Below are positions 42,576-53,388 of a DNA stretch of 64,000 bases, one piece after another (the first letter of the stretch is position 1; the number at the start of each line of letters is the position of its first letter). A program made the position numbers and the translations under genes. Below the pieces are notes generated by a model. That model had not been told where the DNA came from, ran no database searches, and saw nothing but the letters and a program-made list of their open reading frames with translations. Source of the DNA: Phoma sp. XZ068 (taxonomy: Eukaryota > Ascomycota > Dothideomycetes > Pleosporales > Didymellaceae); the NCBI GenBank assembly GCA_004835665.1, contig ML240445.1, forward strand, positions 1,116,001 through 1,180,000, written 5' to 3'.

Positions 42576-43867
42576 TTATACGAACCAAGGACTTTTTGCA
42601 AACTCTGCGGCAGGGAGCCGACGGCTAGGCTCAAAGACTAGAATACTTTTCAGGATTTGGAGAAAGGCGGTGTGCTGGTCCTGCGAGATCTCCGGTAGCG
42701 CCTTAAGAATCTGAGAGTCCAATGTACGAGTTCGCTGTATCTGGTCGTCAAACCACCGGTGTTTCTCGCCTGGGTGCTCAACCTTAAGGGGATTGTCTTT
42801 ATCAACAAAGGACTCTTGCCATGCTTCTGGCAGAGCCCCAAATGTTTCAATGGCCATTGCGAGTGCCTCCTGGTCATGATTAAAGAATGTGGGTATGAGC
42901 ACTTGAAGTGTGTGAATCTGAAATACAAAACAGCCGAGAGCCCATAGATCTACCGCACACGACGGTTGGTATCCAAAAAGCAGTTCAGGAGCGGAGAAGG
43001 AAGCAGGGGTTCCCAGTCCCTCAGGCACGTTATCTTTAAAGAATGCCTCGCCGAAGTCAGTGATAAGCATATTACTTGACAAATGTTCCGTATTTAGGTG
43101 AGAGTAATCAATCGCATCAACGACATGGGTTGGGGCGAATGGTGGTGCAGGTTTCCCATCGAGGAGTAGTAGTGGGGCAGTCTTAGGTGGTCCTAAGTAA
43201 CGATAGATCTCATCTTCCGTCCAGTCCTGGAGGCCTGTGATTTCGAAAAGCACATTGGAATCTGTGAGGTCTAGATTTGAGTGAGTGAGTGACTTCTATA
43301 GTAATGCGGGAGAAGGCACTAACCACCATGACATACACCGGCCTCGTGAAGAGCAGCAACTCCTTCTGCTAGTTTCATAGCGGCGGCCTTGAGAAATGGA
43401 AGTATTGGGTGTTTGCGGTACAAAGTAATACGCTGGAGGCTTGGCCCACCAAGGTCCAGCACCAAGCATCGATGGAACCCGTTGGGTCCGCGAATCGTGA
43501 ATGTTTCCTGGAGGTTAGTGATTCGAATTTTTCCCGCAGCATTTTTTAGATGTTCCAGAATTTTGACCTCATTATCTGGAGCATCTGATCTTAAAATTTT
43601 GAGCGCAACGTATCGATCTTGGTTAAGATCCAGAGCTAGCCAGACGAGAGCGAAGCCTCCGTTTCCGAGTTTGTGTATGATTTTGAATCTGTATCCGATC
43701 ACATCGCCCAGGTTAACAGGGTGATGCCCACCGGGTCTGTACATATACACGTCCTCGATGTTATCGAAGACTGGCATCTGGAAAACGATTCGTTGTGATG
43801 ATGATGTTGGTGGGGGTGGTGGCAGTGGCAACCCCGTTTGCGAGTCGTCAGCGCTTTGAGGAGTCAT
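42576..43867 (-). CDS. Fungal SRPK-like protein kinase
   Basis: Two exons: 43324-43867 and 42576-43261, with intron 43262-43323 (62 nt, GTTAGT), giving 409 aa; the ATG at 43867 is the first in frame. Kinase parts: Gly loop KLGNGGFALVW (67-77), Lys90 in YVALKIL, a catalytic loop rebuilt by splicing as HGDSNVLF (Asp182), Mg2+ motif DFGEAFF, APE-type FSAPELLF and WALGCFVFQI. An insert between HGD and DFG (LLLLDGKPAPPFAP ...) is typical of the SRPK-like kinases expanded in filamentous fungi. The HRD Arg is replaced by Gly. It lies between the two copies of a diverged repeat. The Pro/Ser-rich start has a run of prolines. Confidence 0.85.
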
Positions 43868-44324
43868 AATTAAGTGATAATAGCACGACCCAAAATAGTG
43901 AGGATTATTTGAGATCTGGGGGTTGGTAGGTTTGAAGGTGCCGAACGTGATCAAAGATTGCAACAGAGGCACAGAACCTGAGTTAAGCGCAGGCAGGCGA
44001 GTCACATGCACAAACACGTTACAATCGCGGGCGCGTAACAATCACGTCTTACTAGAGAAAACTATGATTTTTTGCAACTTTGAAGTAGCATGATTCTTTA
44101 ACTAGTAGAGAATCTCGTTTCTCCGTACTAGACGTAAGGGATGGTGGTGAGTGGCAGCATTCACAGTATTTAGTGGATGTCCCTCCAAGAGTTTTGAACG
44201 AAGAACTTCCACAGGGGTCGCATTTTTGCCCCTGATAGTGCAGCTTCACTCAATGATTCTGATTTCAGCATTTCAACTAGCTCGGATTGTTCCTTGCAGT
44301 CACGGCCCTGATGTGCTGTACTCT

Positions 44325-45011
44325 CTGCAATGGCGTTTGCCATGATTAATTGATTGAGGAAGTGGCGTTGTTCTTAATGTGCCTTTTTGCCATGCATTTC
44401 GTTTCTAAACAGACGTCCATATTTGATGCGAGGTGTTTACTTATTGCACGCAACGTTCTATTTGATGGGTTAAATTTGCTGTTGTGGCCTAACTTGATGA
44501 CTGGTATTTGCCATGAGATGATTGATGGCACGGGACCGTCCTTGAAGTGGTGCTTACTATCTATCTACTCCCTGTTGATCTAAATTCTAGGCTCTGGATA
44601 TAAGTATCTACGTTTGGCGCAACTTATTTACATTAACCCTGAGTTTAAGGTTCTAGTCTGCTGCCTGCAGATTCTCTTTCTGGCTGGCGTTTGCCATCCA
44701 ATGATCGACACGCCGGAACTGTGCTGAAAACCGTACGTTTCTATCCTGTTTCGAGATGTACGTCGTAGGAGACTTCAACTCGACGGTTGTGATTGCCTCT
44801 CAGACGATACCCTGTTTGCGATCTTGGATCTGGAAGCGTGTCTTGCTACTCGTGAAGATCAGACAATGAGCCTGCCACAGGGTATACAAAGGGCGCGAAG
44901 GATCTTGATACATGCCCTTGGCGTGCTCAGTGTCGGTCGCAGCTGTCGGGTAGGTGTAGTGAATCAGCAACTCTATCACCTGGGTGTTTGAAATCGTTGA
45001 CTAGCTCATAG
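44325..45011. repeat. Diverged direct repeat, copy B, flank part
   Basis: Downstream flank of the intact HET gene, paired with 41210-42029. It contains several diverged copies of a short word (TGGCGTTTGCCATG at 44334, TGGTATTTGCCATGAG at 44501, TGGCGTTTGCCATCC at 44685), each near GATTGAT or ATGATCGA. The gap 43868-44324 before it is the promoter of the kinase gene, with nothing else recognisable. Confidence 0.7.
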
Positions 45012-46490
45012 CTACGCTGAATGCAGCTGGGTCGCAACGGCCAGCGCGGCCGTCCTTCTTTCCTGGGCCTGGACTTCGCGGTACCAGGCAGTGCCTTGCA
45101 GAGGTTTGCGCAGTTCTAGAGGCTCTATACGGACAAAATCATCCAGGACATTCTCCTCTATTACATCTATTGGGTCGGAGGCAACCGGTTGAGGGTTTAG
45201 ATATGCTTTACCCGCATCACGATGACGCCGTTCTTCCATCAGCGTTGGGGCCGGAGGCAGTTTCTTGAGAAGGTAAACATCCAGTCTTTTCGAATTTGCG
45301 ACATCTATCTTGCTGACGGGGACGAGTCCAGTTCCGCCATGCCGAGCGAGCTGGTTAGTGGTCCCGTAGATGCGTTGGCAGACGATGGCTGCGTGGGTGT
45401 AATCTGACCAACCGGAAAAGGAGCAGTCGAATATGACTACTACAAGTTGGTTCATAATGTCTTCGCCGTAGAATTGGTGGTCAAAGCTAGATATCCACTC
45501 GTAGCGTCTGGAGTAGGCACGAAAACGAACAATGCGAACGTTGATCCTCAACCCCTTGTTCGTCAATACGAATGGCTCGATGGAACCATGTATTGCCGTT
45601 GGCGTTGGTTGTCTGGCCGAAGCAAAATCCCGAGGATGAGTCGCAAAAATCGATTTCAACTCATTGTTAGCCATCATCCTGATGAAACTTGTTGCTTGTG
45701 TCGGTGCCCATGCGAAGACACTTTGATCGCTGCTGTCTTTCATTATCTCTTCTTGGAGGCGCCCAAAAGCCTTGTCGCCTTCGCCGTACACAAGTGGCAT
45801 GTTGACGTCGAATAAACCCAGCAGGCTATAAGCCATATCTTCTGTTCTGGTCGTGATACGGTGCGCGGCCCAGCTCATCCTTTGCGCGATACTGAAGGAG
45901 CTTAAGTCGGCCCCTCGAAGCGCAGGTTTAGCAATGCCAGTAATTTTCACAATCTGCTCTATCAGGCTTGTCTTCGATCCAAGACGTGTCCAACTCTTCC
46001 CATAGAAGGTCATGTGTTTTGGAGCGATCAGCTCCTGCAACGTCCATCCTCTGGTGAACCATCTCGACCTCTCCAGTGCTTCTGGGTCAGATATACAATC
46101 ATTCCACAGGTTCAGCGGTATGCCATATACGTCCGTACCACTGTCTTGACTCGTGAAATCAACCCACTCGACGTCTTCAAGATACGCATAACAGATCGAT
46201 GCCAGTTTGTACCATCTGAACATGCTGTTAATGGCTTCACTCAATTCTGCCGATGATTTTTTGTCGATGCAACAGGTATCCACCCAAGCGTACTTGAGCC
46301 CGTCTTCGAGGGCTTGTTCACATGTCCTCTGGATTTTCCACGAGCCAGGACCACTTCCAATCGAGTGCGTGAGAAATTCCTCGAAAGTGACTTCTGCCTC
46401 TCCCCATGTGTGAGACAGGATTGCGTAACGTGGAATATGCGCTTCATCGTCAAAACGCTCAAGCTTGAGCGTGGCAGCGTTGATCAGATA
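45012..46490 (-). CDS. HET-domain protein (het-e/het-d type)
   Basis: Single exon, 492 aa from the ATG at 46490 (MYLINAATLKLERF, the usual start); an ATG nine codons upstream is also in frame. The HET domain is complete: YAILSHTWGEAEVTFEE, KYAWVDTCCIDKKSSAELSE, AINSMFRWYKLASICYAYLE, SRWFTRGWTLQELIAPKHM. It continues with RMSWAAHRITTRTEDMAYSL and LFDVNMPLVYGEG. No NACHT or WD40 part follows, unlike P. anserina HET-E, so it is a stand-alone HET protein. Such proteins cause regulated cell death in allorecognition. A broken copy of its 3' end lies at 42030-42290. Confidence 0.9.
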   Translation of the reverse strand, partial: YLINAATLKLERFDDEAHIPRYAILSHTWGEAEVTFEEFLTHSIGSGPGSWKIQRTCEQALEDGLKYAWVDTCCIDKKSSAELSEAINSMFRWYKLASICYAYLEDVEWVDFTSQDSGTDVYGIPLNLWNDCISDPEALERSRWFTRGWTLQELIAPKHMTFYGKSWTRLGSKTSLIEQIVKITGIAKPALRGADLSSFSIAQRMSWAAHRITTRTEDMAYSLLGLFDVNMPLVYGEGDKAFGRLQEEIMKDSSDQSVFAWAPTQATSFIRMMANNELKSIFATHPRDFASARQPTPTAIHGSIEPFVLTNKGLRINVRIVRFRAYSRRYEWISSFDHQFYGEDIMNQLVVVIFDCSFSGWSDYTHAAIVCQRIYGTTNQLARHGGTGLVPVSKIDVANSKRLDVYLLKKLPPAPTLMEERRHRDAGKAYLNPQPVASDPIDVIEENVLDDFVRIEPLELRKPLQGTAWYREVQAQERRTAALAVATQLHSA

Positions 46491-46945
46491 CATCGAAAAA
46501 AGTGTAAAGGTCATTGCAGGCACAGGACATGGTTATTGTGCATTGCAGTTGTGAGGCTCAGACAGAGGCTGAGCCGTGGCAACTGCATATGCATGCTGAA
46601 TGTAGGCTTTCACAAGCATTCAGTATCGCCAAGGTGCCCACCCAGGTGCCCGGGATGGCCCGCATGCTCATCGCTCATAATCTACAACCCGGGGTAGATT
46701 TGTACGGGTCTTCCTGGAGATACTGGGATTGCAATGACTGTGAGCGTGTTGAAGGCGGCACAGGTCGATGCACGTGGGTCAGCTCCGCTGGCGGCCTGAC
46801 AGCGCAGCCCTGGGCGGCTCACTTGGCGCTTCCAGAGGCCAGCTCGAAGCTCAGAGTCAGCAACGACCGAAGCACGATCTCTGTACGGAAAATTCGAAGA
46901 CCAAGCAACGCGTCCCGCCTGTTAAGAATATTTGTCACGTGCAAC
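46491..46945. promoter_or_regulatory. Divergent intergenic region HET / Zn2Cys6 regulator
   Basis: 455 bp between the two ATGs. The longer ORFs crossing it lack domain features. Confidence 0.3.
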
Positions 46946-48182
46946 ATGGCACAAACTCAAGTTACAGAGAAACTCCATGCTGCCTGTGATGAGTGTCGTA
47001 AGCTGACAAACCCCGGTCGAGTGTGCTTGGGCTCACCAAAGATGCAGGAACTCGAAAGTTAAAGTGTTCGGGAGAGAAGCCAATATGTGGTCGATGTGAA
47101 AGAGAAAAGATTGAATGCATTTACTCGCCACAAAAGACTATGGGGCGGCCAAGGAAGAGAAGGAGAGAGGATGAGGCGGACGCGCCTGCCGACCCACCAT
47201 TAGCTTCCCAGAGCGAGCAGGACAACAGAATCAACGTTTTCGCAACACAACCGAGCTTCAGCAGCTTTGGTATGGTGTCTCCACCAGATTTGGCAGATAT
47301 ACCGAGTGGGAATGAGGTATATGCCCAAGCACAGCTTGATCCGAGTCTGGTAGGCTTGTACGGACCTTCACCGCCGGTCACCAATCTTGAGTAGGTCTCA
47401 TCCACGTGAATGCTTTCCACGATGCTCATTCCCATAGCTTCGGCCTCACACCTCCAATCGACCCATCGCTATGGGATACTCAAGTCACATCAGACACCCA
47501 AACGGGCTATCAACCAGCTACTCAGGACACACCACCGGACCAAACAGCACTGGGTCCATGCACCTGCCTCTCCCTAACTTACCTAACCCTCACCGACCTC
47601 CAAACAGTCCCCACCTTCTCCTTCCCCCAAGTCATCATCCCGCTCCGAAAAGCAATGGCAGCCCTCTCTTCGCTAATCCACTGCCCAATCTGCCCTCTCG
47701 ACCCCTTCTCCGCCATCCAAAACGTCTCCTCCATCGTCTCCCTCTTCAAAGCCATCGTCGAGCGCTTCAGCAAAGTCCTCCACGAAGTCGACCTCGAAGC
47801 AACCCGCCTCACCACCTCAGGCCAGAAGAAACCTTACAGAATCGGCGACAATAATCCCGCGCTGTCGCACTTGCATACGGGCGGGTTGGACTGCCCGATG
47901 GGGTTCAATATCGAGCTGGAGCCGGCTGTGTGGAAGGGGCTTGTTAAGACGGCGTTGAAGACGGAGATGTATGGTGGTGGAAGTAATCCCACCCCGCTGA
48001 AGCATTTGCTTAAGGAGGTGGAGGAGCGGCAGCGGAGGTGGCATACTGATAAAGACTTTTTGGGCGAGGATAGGAGGAGGGTGTGGCCCAAGGAGCATTG
48101 CGAGCGGAATGATGCCGGTTCGTGTGAGAGTCTGGGGGGAGAGCATATTAGGATGGCGATTGGGATGTTGGACTGGGAGTGA
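46946..48182 (+). CDS. Zn2Cys6 transcription factor, AflR-like
   Basis: Three exons: 46946-46997, 47048-47390 and 47438-48182; introns are 50 and 47 nt, giving 379 aa. The first splice falls inside the zinc cluster and restores ACDECRTRKLKCSGEKPICG followed by RCEREKIEC, six Cys in canonical spacing, then a basic linker (GRPRKRRRED). The C-terminal half has GPCTCLSLTYLTLTDL and FSFPQVIIPLRKAMAALS, the AflR-type domain found in regulators of sterigmatocystin and other polyketide clusters. There is no polyketide synthase or other biosynthetic gene here, so it may control a distant cluster or a different pathway. Confidence 0.88.
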
Positions 48183-48274
48183 AAGATCAGTTGAATAGCG
48201 CACTTATGAAGGATGGACTGATGTTGGAGGTATTCAGAATTGGATATCTTGCTATGCATAAGTTTTTCTGAGGC

Positions 48275-50772
48275 TTAGCCCAGCAATCTGGCGGCCATGT
48301 CTTCCATGTCTTCGAGCGTCTCTGGCTGCTCGACAACGTGCCGTGCGCTCTTGCCCTTCTTCTGCTTCTTTTTGCTGCTCCCTTCCTCGTCCTCTGAATC
48401 GGACTGGAACCACTTCTTCGGCTTCTTCTCGACCAGCTGCGGCGCCTCTTCTTCATCATCTTCATCCTCGTCGCTGTACTCCGCATCAGCTCTGAAGTTC
48501 GCCAGGAGGTCTTCACCGGCGTCTGGAAGCTCGACACCACCGTCATCCTCATCGTCAGACACTTCGACCGCCTCACCCCGCTCCTTCTCCTTCCTCTTCC
48601 TAAGTTTCTCTCTCCTCTTCTCCCTTGCTGTAGCCTTGTCGTCCACGTCTGCCTCCTCGACAATCTGTCTCGCCTGCTCAATGAACTTCTGTCTCTGCTC
48701 CTCTGGCAGACCGCGAGCCTTGAAGTCGTCTTCATTCTCAAGTTCGTAGACTTCGTGCGGGTTGCCTTCGTCATCGTAGACGATCTTCTTGCCCTTGTCC
48801 ATGAATTGCAGCAGCTTCTTCTTAGATTTGAGGAGTTTCTCGCGGCGGTTCGAGTCGATGACGAGTGGTTGCGAGGCGCCAGCGAGGTTGACGACTTTGC
48901 CACCGGGTACGGCGGGGTCGGTAGTCTCGTCGATGCCGAAGTCTTCCTCGTCGTCGCTGTCGGCGGGGATGCGGCGCTTGACGGCCATGAAATCGTCATC
49001 GCCGTTGGCTGCTCCTGCGCCGGTGAAGTCGTCTGCTGCTGCTTCGTCGCCGTCTCGGACGAGCTTCTTGTAGTGGTCTGCAAGAACGTCCTGGTTTTGG
49101 CGCTCGAACATGCGGTCGTATTTTGTTCGTACGGGCTTCGCTTCTTTGGGTGCCACCTCCTCTTCCGACTCGTCTGAAACTTCGATCGTCTGTCTTGATG
49201 CGTGCTTCTTCTGTCTGCTATCGTCGTTCTGCAAGAACTTGATCCTTGGTGTTCCCGGCAGACCTAAACTTGCCGCGTATGCTTCCAAGTTGTACTCTTT
49301 CAGCTTGAAAACCTCCCTGTCCTTCTGCAGGTAGAGCGACTTCACGTGCGTCATGAACGCTTTCTGGCCCAGGTACTTGACTGCCGGGTCTTTGAAGTTC
49401 ATATTCTGCAGCTGCTCCTTGATTGATGTCTTCTTCTTCTGTCGGACGTTGATCAGCTCAACCGGGACCTTTTTTTGCTCCAAACGCTTCAGCATGCCCT
49501 CTTCCTCGCTCGGTGCCAGGAATAAGACACCCCGTCCTTCGCGATTATAACGAGCAGTACGACCAACACGATGGATGTAGGTATCGACATCGTCAGGGCA
49601 GTCTACCTGAATGACAAAGTCAACAGCTGGGAAATCCAGACCACGCGCTGCAACATCTGTGGCGAACAGGCATGAGTTCTTTGCGGAAGAGAACTTTGCT
49701 GTCACGTCCAACCGCGCTCCTTGCTTCTGGCGACCGTGAATGTGGAGTAGCGGGATACCAGGCTGCATGTGTCGGAAAGACTCGTAGACGAATCGCACAG
49801 TCTTTGCCGAAGAGAAGAAGCACAGGATCTTCGACTTCTTACTCGCCTGGATGAAACTCCAAAGTGTGTCCATCTTCTCCTCGATAGGGCAGATGATGTA
49901 GTTCTGTGTGAGACCCTTGGGTGTCGCACTCTTGTCTTCGGCGTGTACGGATACATATTCGGGGTCTTGGAGGCTCAGACGGGCGAGATCAGAGACCTTT
50001 CTCGATTGCGTGGCGGAGAAAAGCATCGTCTGGCGTTCTTTGGGGAGGTATTCGACAATAGCATCCACATCCTTCTGGAAACCCATGTCCAGGATCCGAT
50101 CTGCTTCGTCCAAGACCAGCATCTTCAGGTCATCCACGTTGAATGCTGCGGTCTGTGACAGATGCTGCAGCATTCGTCCTGGTGTTGCGACCAAGATGTT
50201 CATTCTTGTCAGGGCCTCGCGCTCAGACTCCAAACTCTTTCCACCGATCAGCAGACCGGCTGCAAACATGTGCCCATGCTTTCCGATCTTGCGCAACACA
50301 TCGAAAATCTGGATGGCAAGTTCTCGAGTAGGTGAAAGGATGAGGGCGCCGAGGCCTGCGTCTGCACCGATGTGCTGGAGTCGGTAGAGGTTTTCGAGGA
50401 CAGGAATAATAAACGAAAGGGTCTTTCCACTGCCAGTCTTCGCCGCACCAAGTATGTCATGGCCTTGCAAAGCAAGAGGAATCGCCTTGGCTTGGATGTC
50501 GGTCATGACAGCGAAGTGACATGACTTCAAACCTTGCTTGGTAGGGTCAGAGAGGGGGAGGTCGGTGAAGTCTTTATATGTGCCAGTCTTAGGCTCCTAC
50601 AAATTGTTAGCATGCCTCTTCACAGGATAGTCGCCAAAGTGTATCTTACCAGGGCTGCAACGGCCGCCTCCAGCTTCTCGACATCGACATCGTCTCGCTT
50701 CCTCTTAGCAGCGGAGGCCTGCTTCTTGACCTTCGTGGGTCGCGTGCGACCTGTGATTCCTGCGCCACTCAT
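48275..50772 (-). CDS. DBP4: DEAD-box RNA helicase Dbp4 (DDX10)
   Basis: Two exons: 50650-50772 and 48275-50596, with intron 50597-50649 (53 nt), giving 814 aa. Motifs: TDIQAKAIPLALQG (Q), AAKTGSGKT (I), PTRELAIQI (Ia), TPGRML (Ib), VLDEADRIL (II), FSATQ (III), FATDVAARGLDFP (V), HRVGRTARY (VI). After the helicase core come the Dbp4-specific KFLQNDDSRQ region and a long Asp/Glu/Lys-rich tail ending LEDMEDMAARLLG. Exon 1 supplies a basic start (TRPTKVKKQASAAKRKRDD). Dbp4 releases U14 and U3 snoRNAs during early 18S rRNA processing in the nucleolus. Confidence 0.95.
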
Positions 50773-50970
50773 GACTTCAGTACATCATCTATCTCCAGGC
50801 TGTTGTGTTGAAGTTTCAAAGGAAGGCGCGACCGAGAAATTTTGGTGGAGCAGCGGCCCGTGCGCCTCGCCGCGGGGGTCTTCGAAAGTACCCGAGCCGA
50901 TCACCGTTGGTTGGCGCATACCACGCCCTAAACACTTGCAGCCTCAACTTGTAAAATACACGCAGCAAAC
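50773..50970. promoter_or_regulatory. Compact shared promoter DBP4 / DnaJ gene
   Basis: Only 198 bp between divergent ATGs, so the two genes must share promoter sequence. Confidence 0.5.
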
Positions 50971-51708
50971 ATGGCGGATGACATCGAGGCAGAGCTGACC
51001 GCAGCAGGCAAGGAGCTGGATAAGGTACGTCATGTCTACAGACACTGCATGCTGTGCTAACAAGTCACCAGGACGCGGAGATCGAGCGTATGTCCAGGCG
51101 CAGCACGATTCTACTTGGCTACAGCACACTGATTCCATCCAGGTATCCGCAATGTCTTCAGCTTGAACGCCTACGCCGTCCTCGACCTGCAGCCGGGTGT
51201 GCCTGAGTCCGACATCAAGAAAGTCTACCGCACCAAGTCACTGCTTATCCATCCTGACAAGACGCCCAACCCCAACGCCCCAGATGCCTTCGACCGATTG
51301 AAAAAGGCGCAGACGGTTCTCCTCGATGAGAAGCTGCGCGCGGAGCTAGACGAGAACATCGCCGATGCACGTATGCTGCTGATGCGCGAGAAGAAGCTGA
51401 CCGCCGACGACGAAGAAACGCGCAGCCCGGAATTCCTCAAGGAATGGCGCGAAAAGACAGCCTGGGTGATCCGCGACAACGAGCTTAGGAAACAACGGCA
51501 AATGAAGGCACAGATGCGCGAGGAGGGACGCCAACAAAAGAAAGAGGACGAGGAGGCCGCCGAGCGCAAGCGCAAGCGCGACCACGAGCAAGCTTGGGAG
51601 AAGTCACGCGACACACGCATTAACAGCTGGCGAGATTACCAGCAGGGCAAGAAGCCGGAGCCCGAGGGTGGCAAGAAGAAAAAGAAGAAGGTGAAGGCTC
51701 TCGGTTGA
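50971..51708 (+). CDS. DnaJ-domain splicing-associated protein (DNAJC8 / Spf31-like)
   Basis: Three exons: 50971-51024, 51072-51087 (16 nt) and 51143-51708; introns are 47 and 55 nt, giving 211 aa. The micro-exon joins KELDK-DAEIE-RIRNVFSLNAY. The J domain (NAYAVLDLQPGVPESDIKKV) has the HPD motif in SLLIHPDKTPNPNAP. A long basic coiled coil (KQRQMKAQMREEGRQQKKE) and a Lys-rich end (KKKKKKVKALG) follow, as in DNAJC8 and S. pombe Spf31, which bind spliceosomal material and SR-kinase. It has no G/F or zinc region, so it is a type III J protein of the nucleus. Confidence 0.88.
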
Positions 51709-53388
51709 GTGCTGCGCTGCACTGCACTTCATTGCGCATGCTCTTGAACTAAGCGCAGCATATGTCCACATGCACACTCTCACAACATCATATACCCAGC
51801 TCGCCAGCCCCTTTCGGGTTCGCGGCCAGTAACAGCATATCGCCTCACACGCTATCGACTTGGAAACGGTGCATCTTCTCACGTTCTTGCGATGCATTTG
51901 GCATGCGATATCATATGCATCGAACTTCTCGCAGCGTTAGAGTTTAGTAGAGGCGCCAAGGGCAGGCTGGTCGTTTCAAATGCAAAGCTTGAGCCAACGC
52001 CAACTGGCATCGATGGGAATCTCGTATATCGTACCTAGGATTCCCCATTTCCCTGCTGGACAACTAACGGCCTCTCAGATAGCACAGTGAACTGGTGTTT
52101 GCGATAGAAACCTGAAACACATACACTCTGAACATCGCTCTATAATATCGATGTCCCCAGACGCTTACATTCGTTCACTTCATGCTGCGTGCTCTTGTCC
52201 ATGTTCCTGATGGCATCATTCTCCAGATTCGCGTAAACAAACTTCCGGGACCTACTCCGCCCACCCTCAAGAATAGCACCCTCAACATATGACTATCAAT
52301 CACAGACTCCTTGCAATCTCCCCTCTCACCAAAACGTCATACACATGCACAAAGTCCAGTTCAACACACGGATCCGGCACTTTGCCCTCACGCACAACCT
52401 CGAAAGAGCCATAGCATGCTCTAAAAATGCGTTGGCGGCACGCGACGGCATGCAGCGAAGAGCCAGGTTGAGCGAGCAGGCATTCCCTCTCCAAGTCCTA
52501 GCCTGCACACCACGCCCATGCTATCACTTGTCACCCACCTGCATATCCCCTCCAGGACCTGCATATAGCCCCGATCTAAATTCTCCGAGGGGCCAATCAA
52601 CCATGCTCTTCCCTGCAACCATGTGACGATCCCACCAATCGCGACTTGTGCTTTCGCAGGCGTAGTCTTTTGCAGAATCTGCAAGACTCTTTTCGCTCCG
52701 CTACGATGCCGCGATGCCTGAGCTAGCAGAGCGAGTTGAAAGCTTACTCTCCTAAAGCCCCAATAGAATATGAAACACTACCGTTGGGCACGGATCTAGC
52801 TCGCGTGCTTATGCACAGCAACGTATGTACACAAGTTGGTTGAGAAGTAGCCTGGGCAGTGGTAGTGTACATAAAACCTTGAATAGACCACATCGGGTCT
52901 CAATGTGGAACTGTCTGTATGATACATCTGTATAAAGGGCAGAGTGGGCCCTGTTCGCCTACCCACTCGCCTCCCCTTCCGTCCCCTGCTACTATATGCT
53001 CGTCTAACAACGAACGAACGAACGCCCCCATGTGAGAATGCTGAGGGACTCGAGGCCCATGCACGCAGAATACGCAGAAATGACAGTAAGCAAAACACGT
53101 GGCTCGGGCCAGCAAGAAAAAAACGTGGATCCATCCAAAATGACGGGGTATCTCAAATCTGTGGGCAAACAGGGAAGGTAGCATGGCTGAAAAGAGCTGC
53201 GGATATGACGTTGAAGTATGCAAGCGTCCTAGGCAAAGTGTTTCACGTCCAAGTGTTTCACGTCGACCGGGATCATGCACTCGGTAGACGGGATGACAAG
53301 TCTGAAACGGGACGGATCGCAAAGCAAGTTTGTACGACGTTGAACGGCGTTGCTAACCGTCATCGCGACGTTCCCGGTTTCCCTTGCT
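51709..53388. other. Convergent intergenic region
   Basis: 1.68 kb between two converging genes. It is mixed in composition, with several short domain-less frames on both strands. It presumably carries long 3' UTRs. I see no RNA gene or repeat. Confidence 0.4.
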
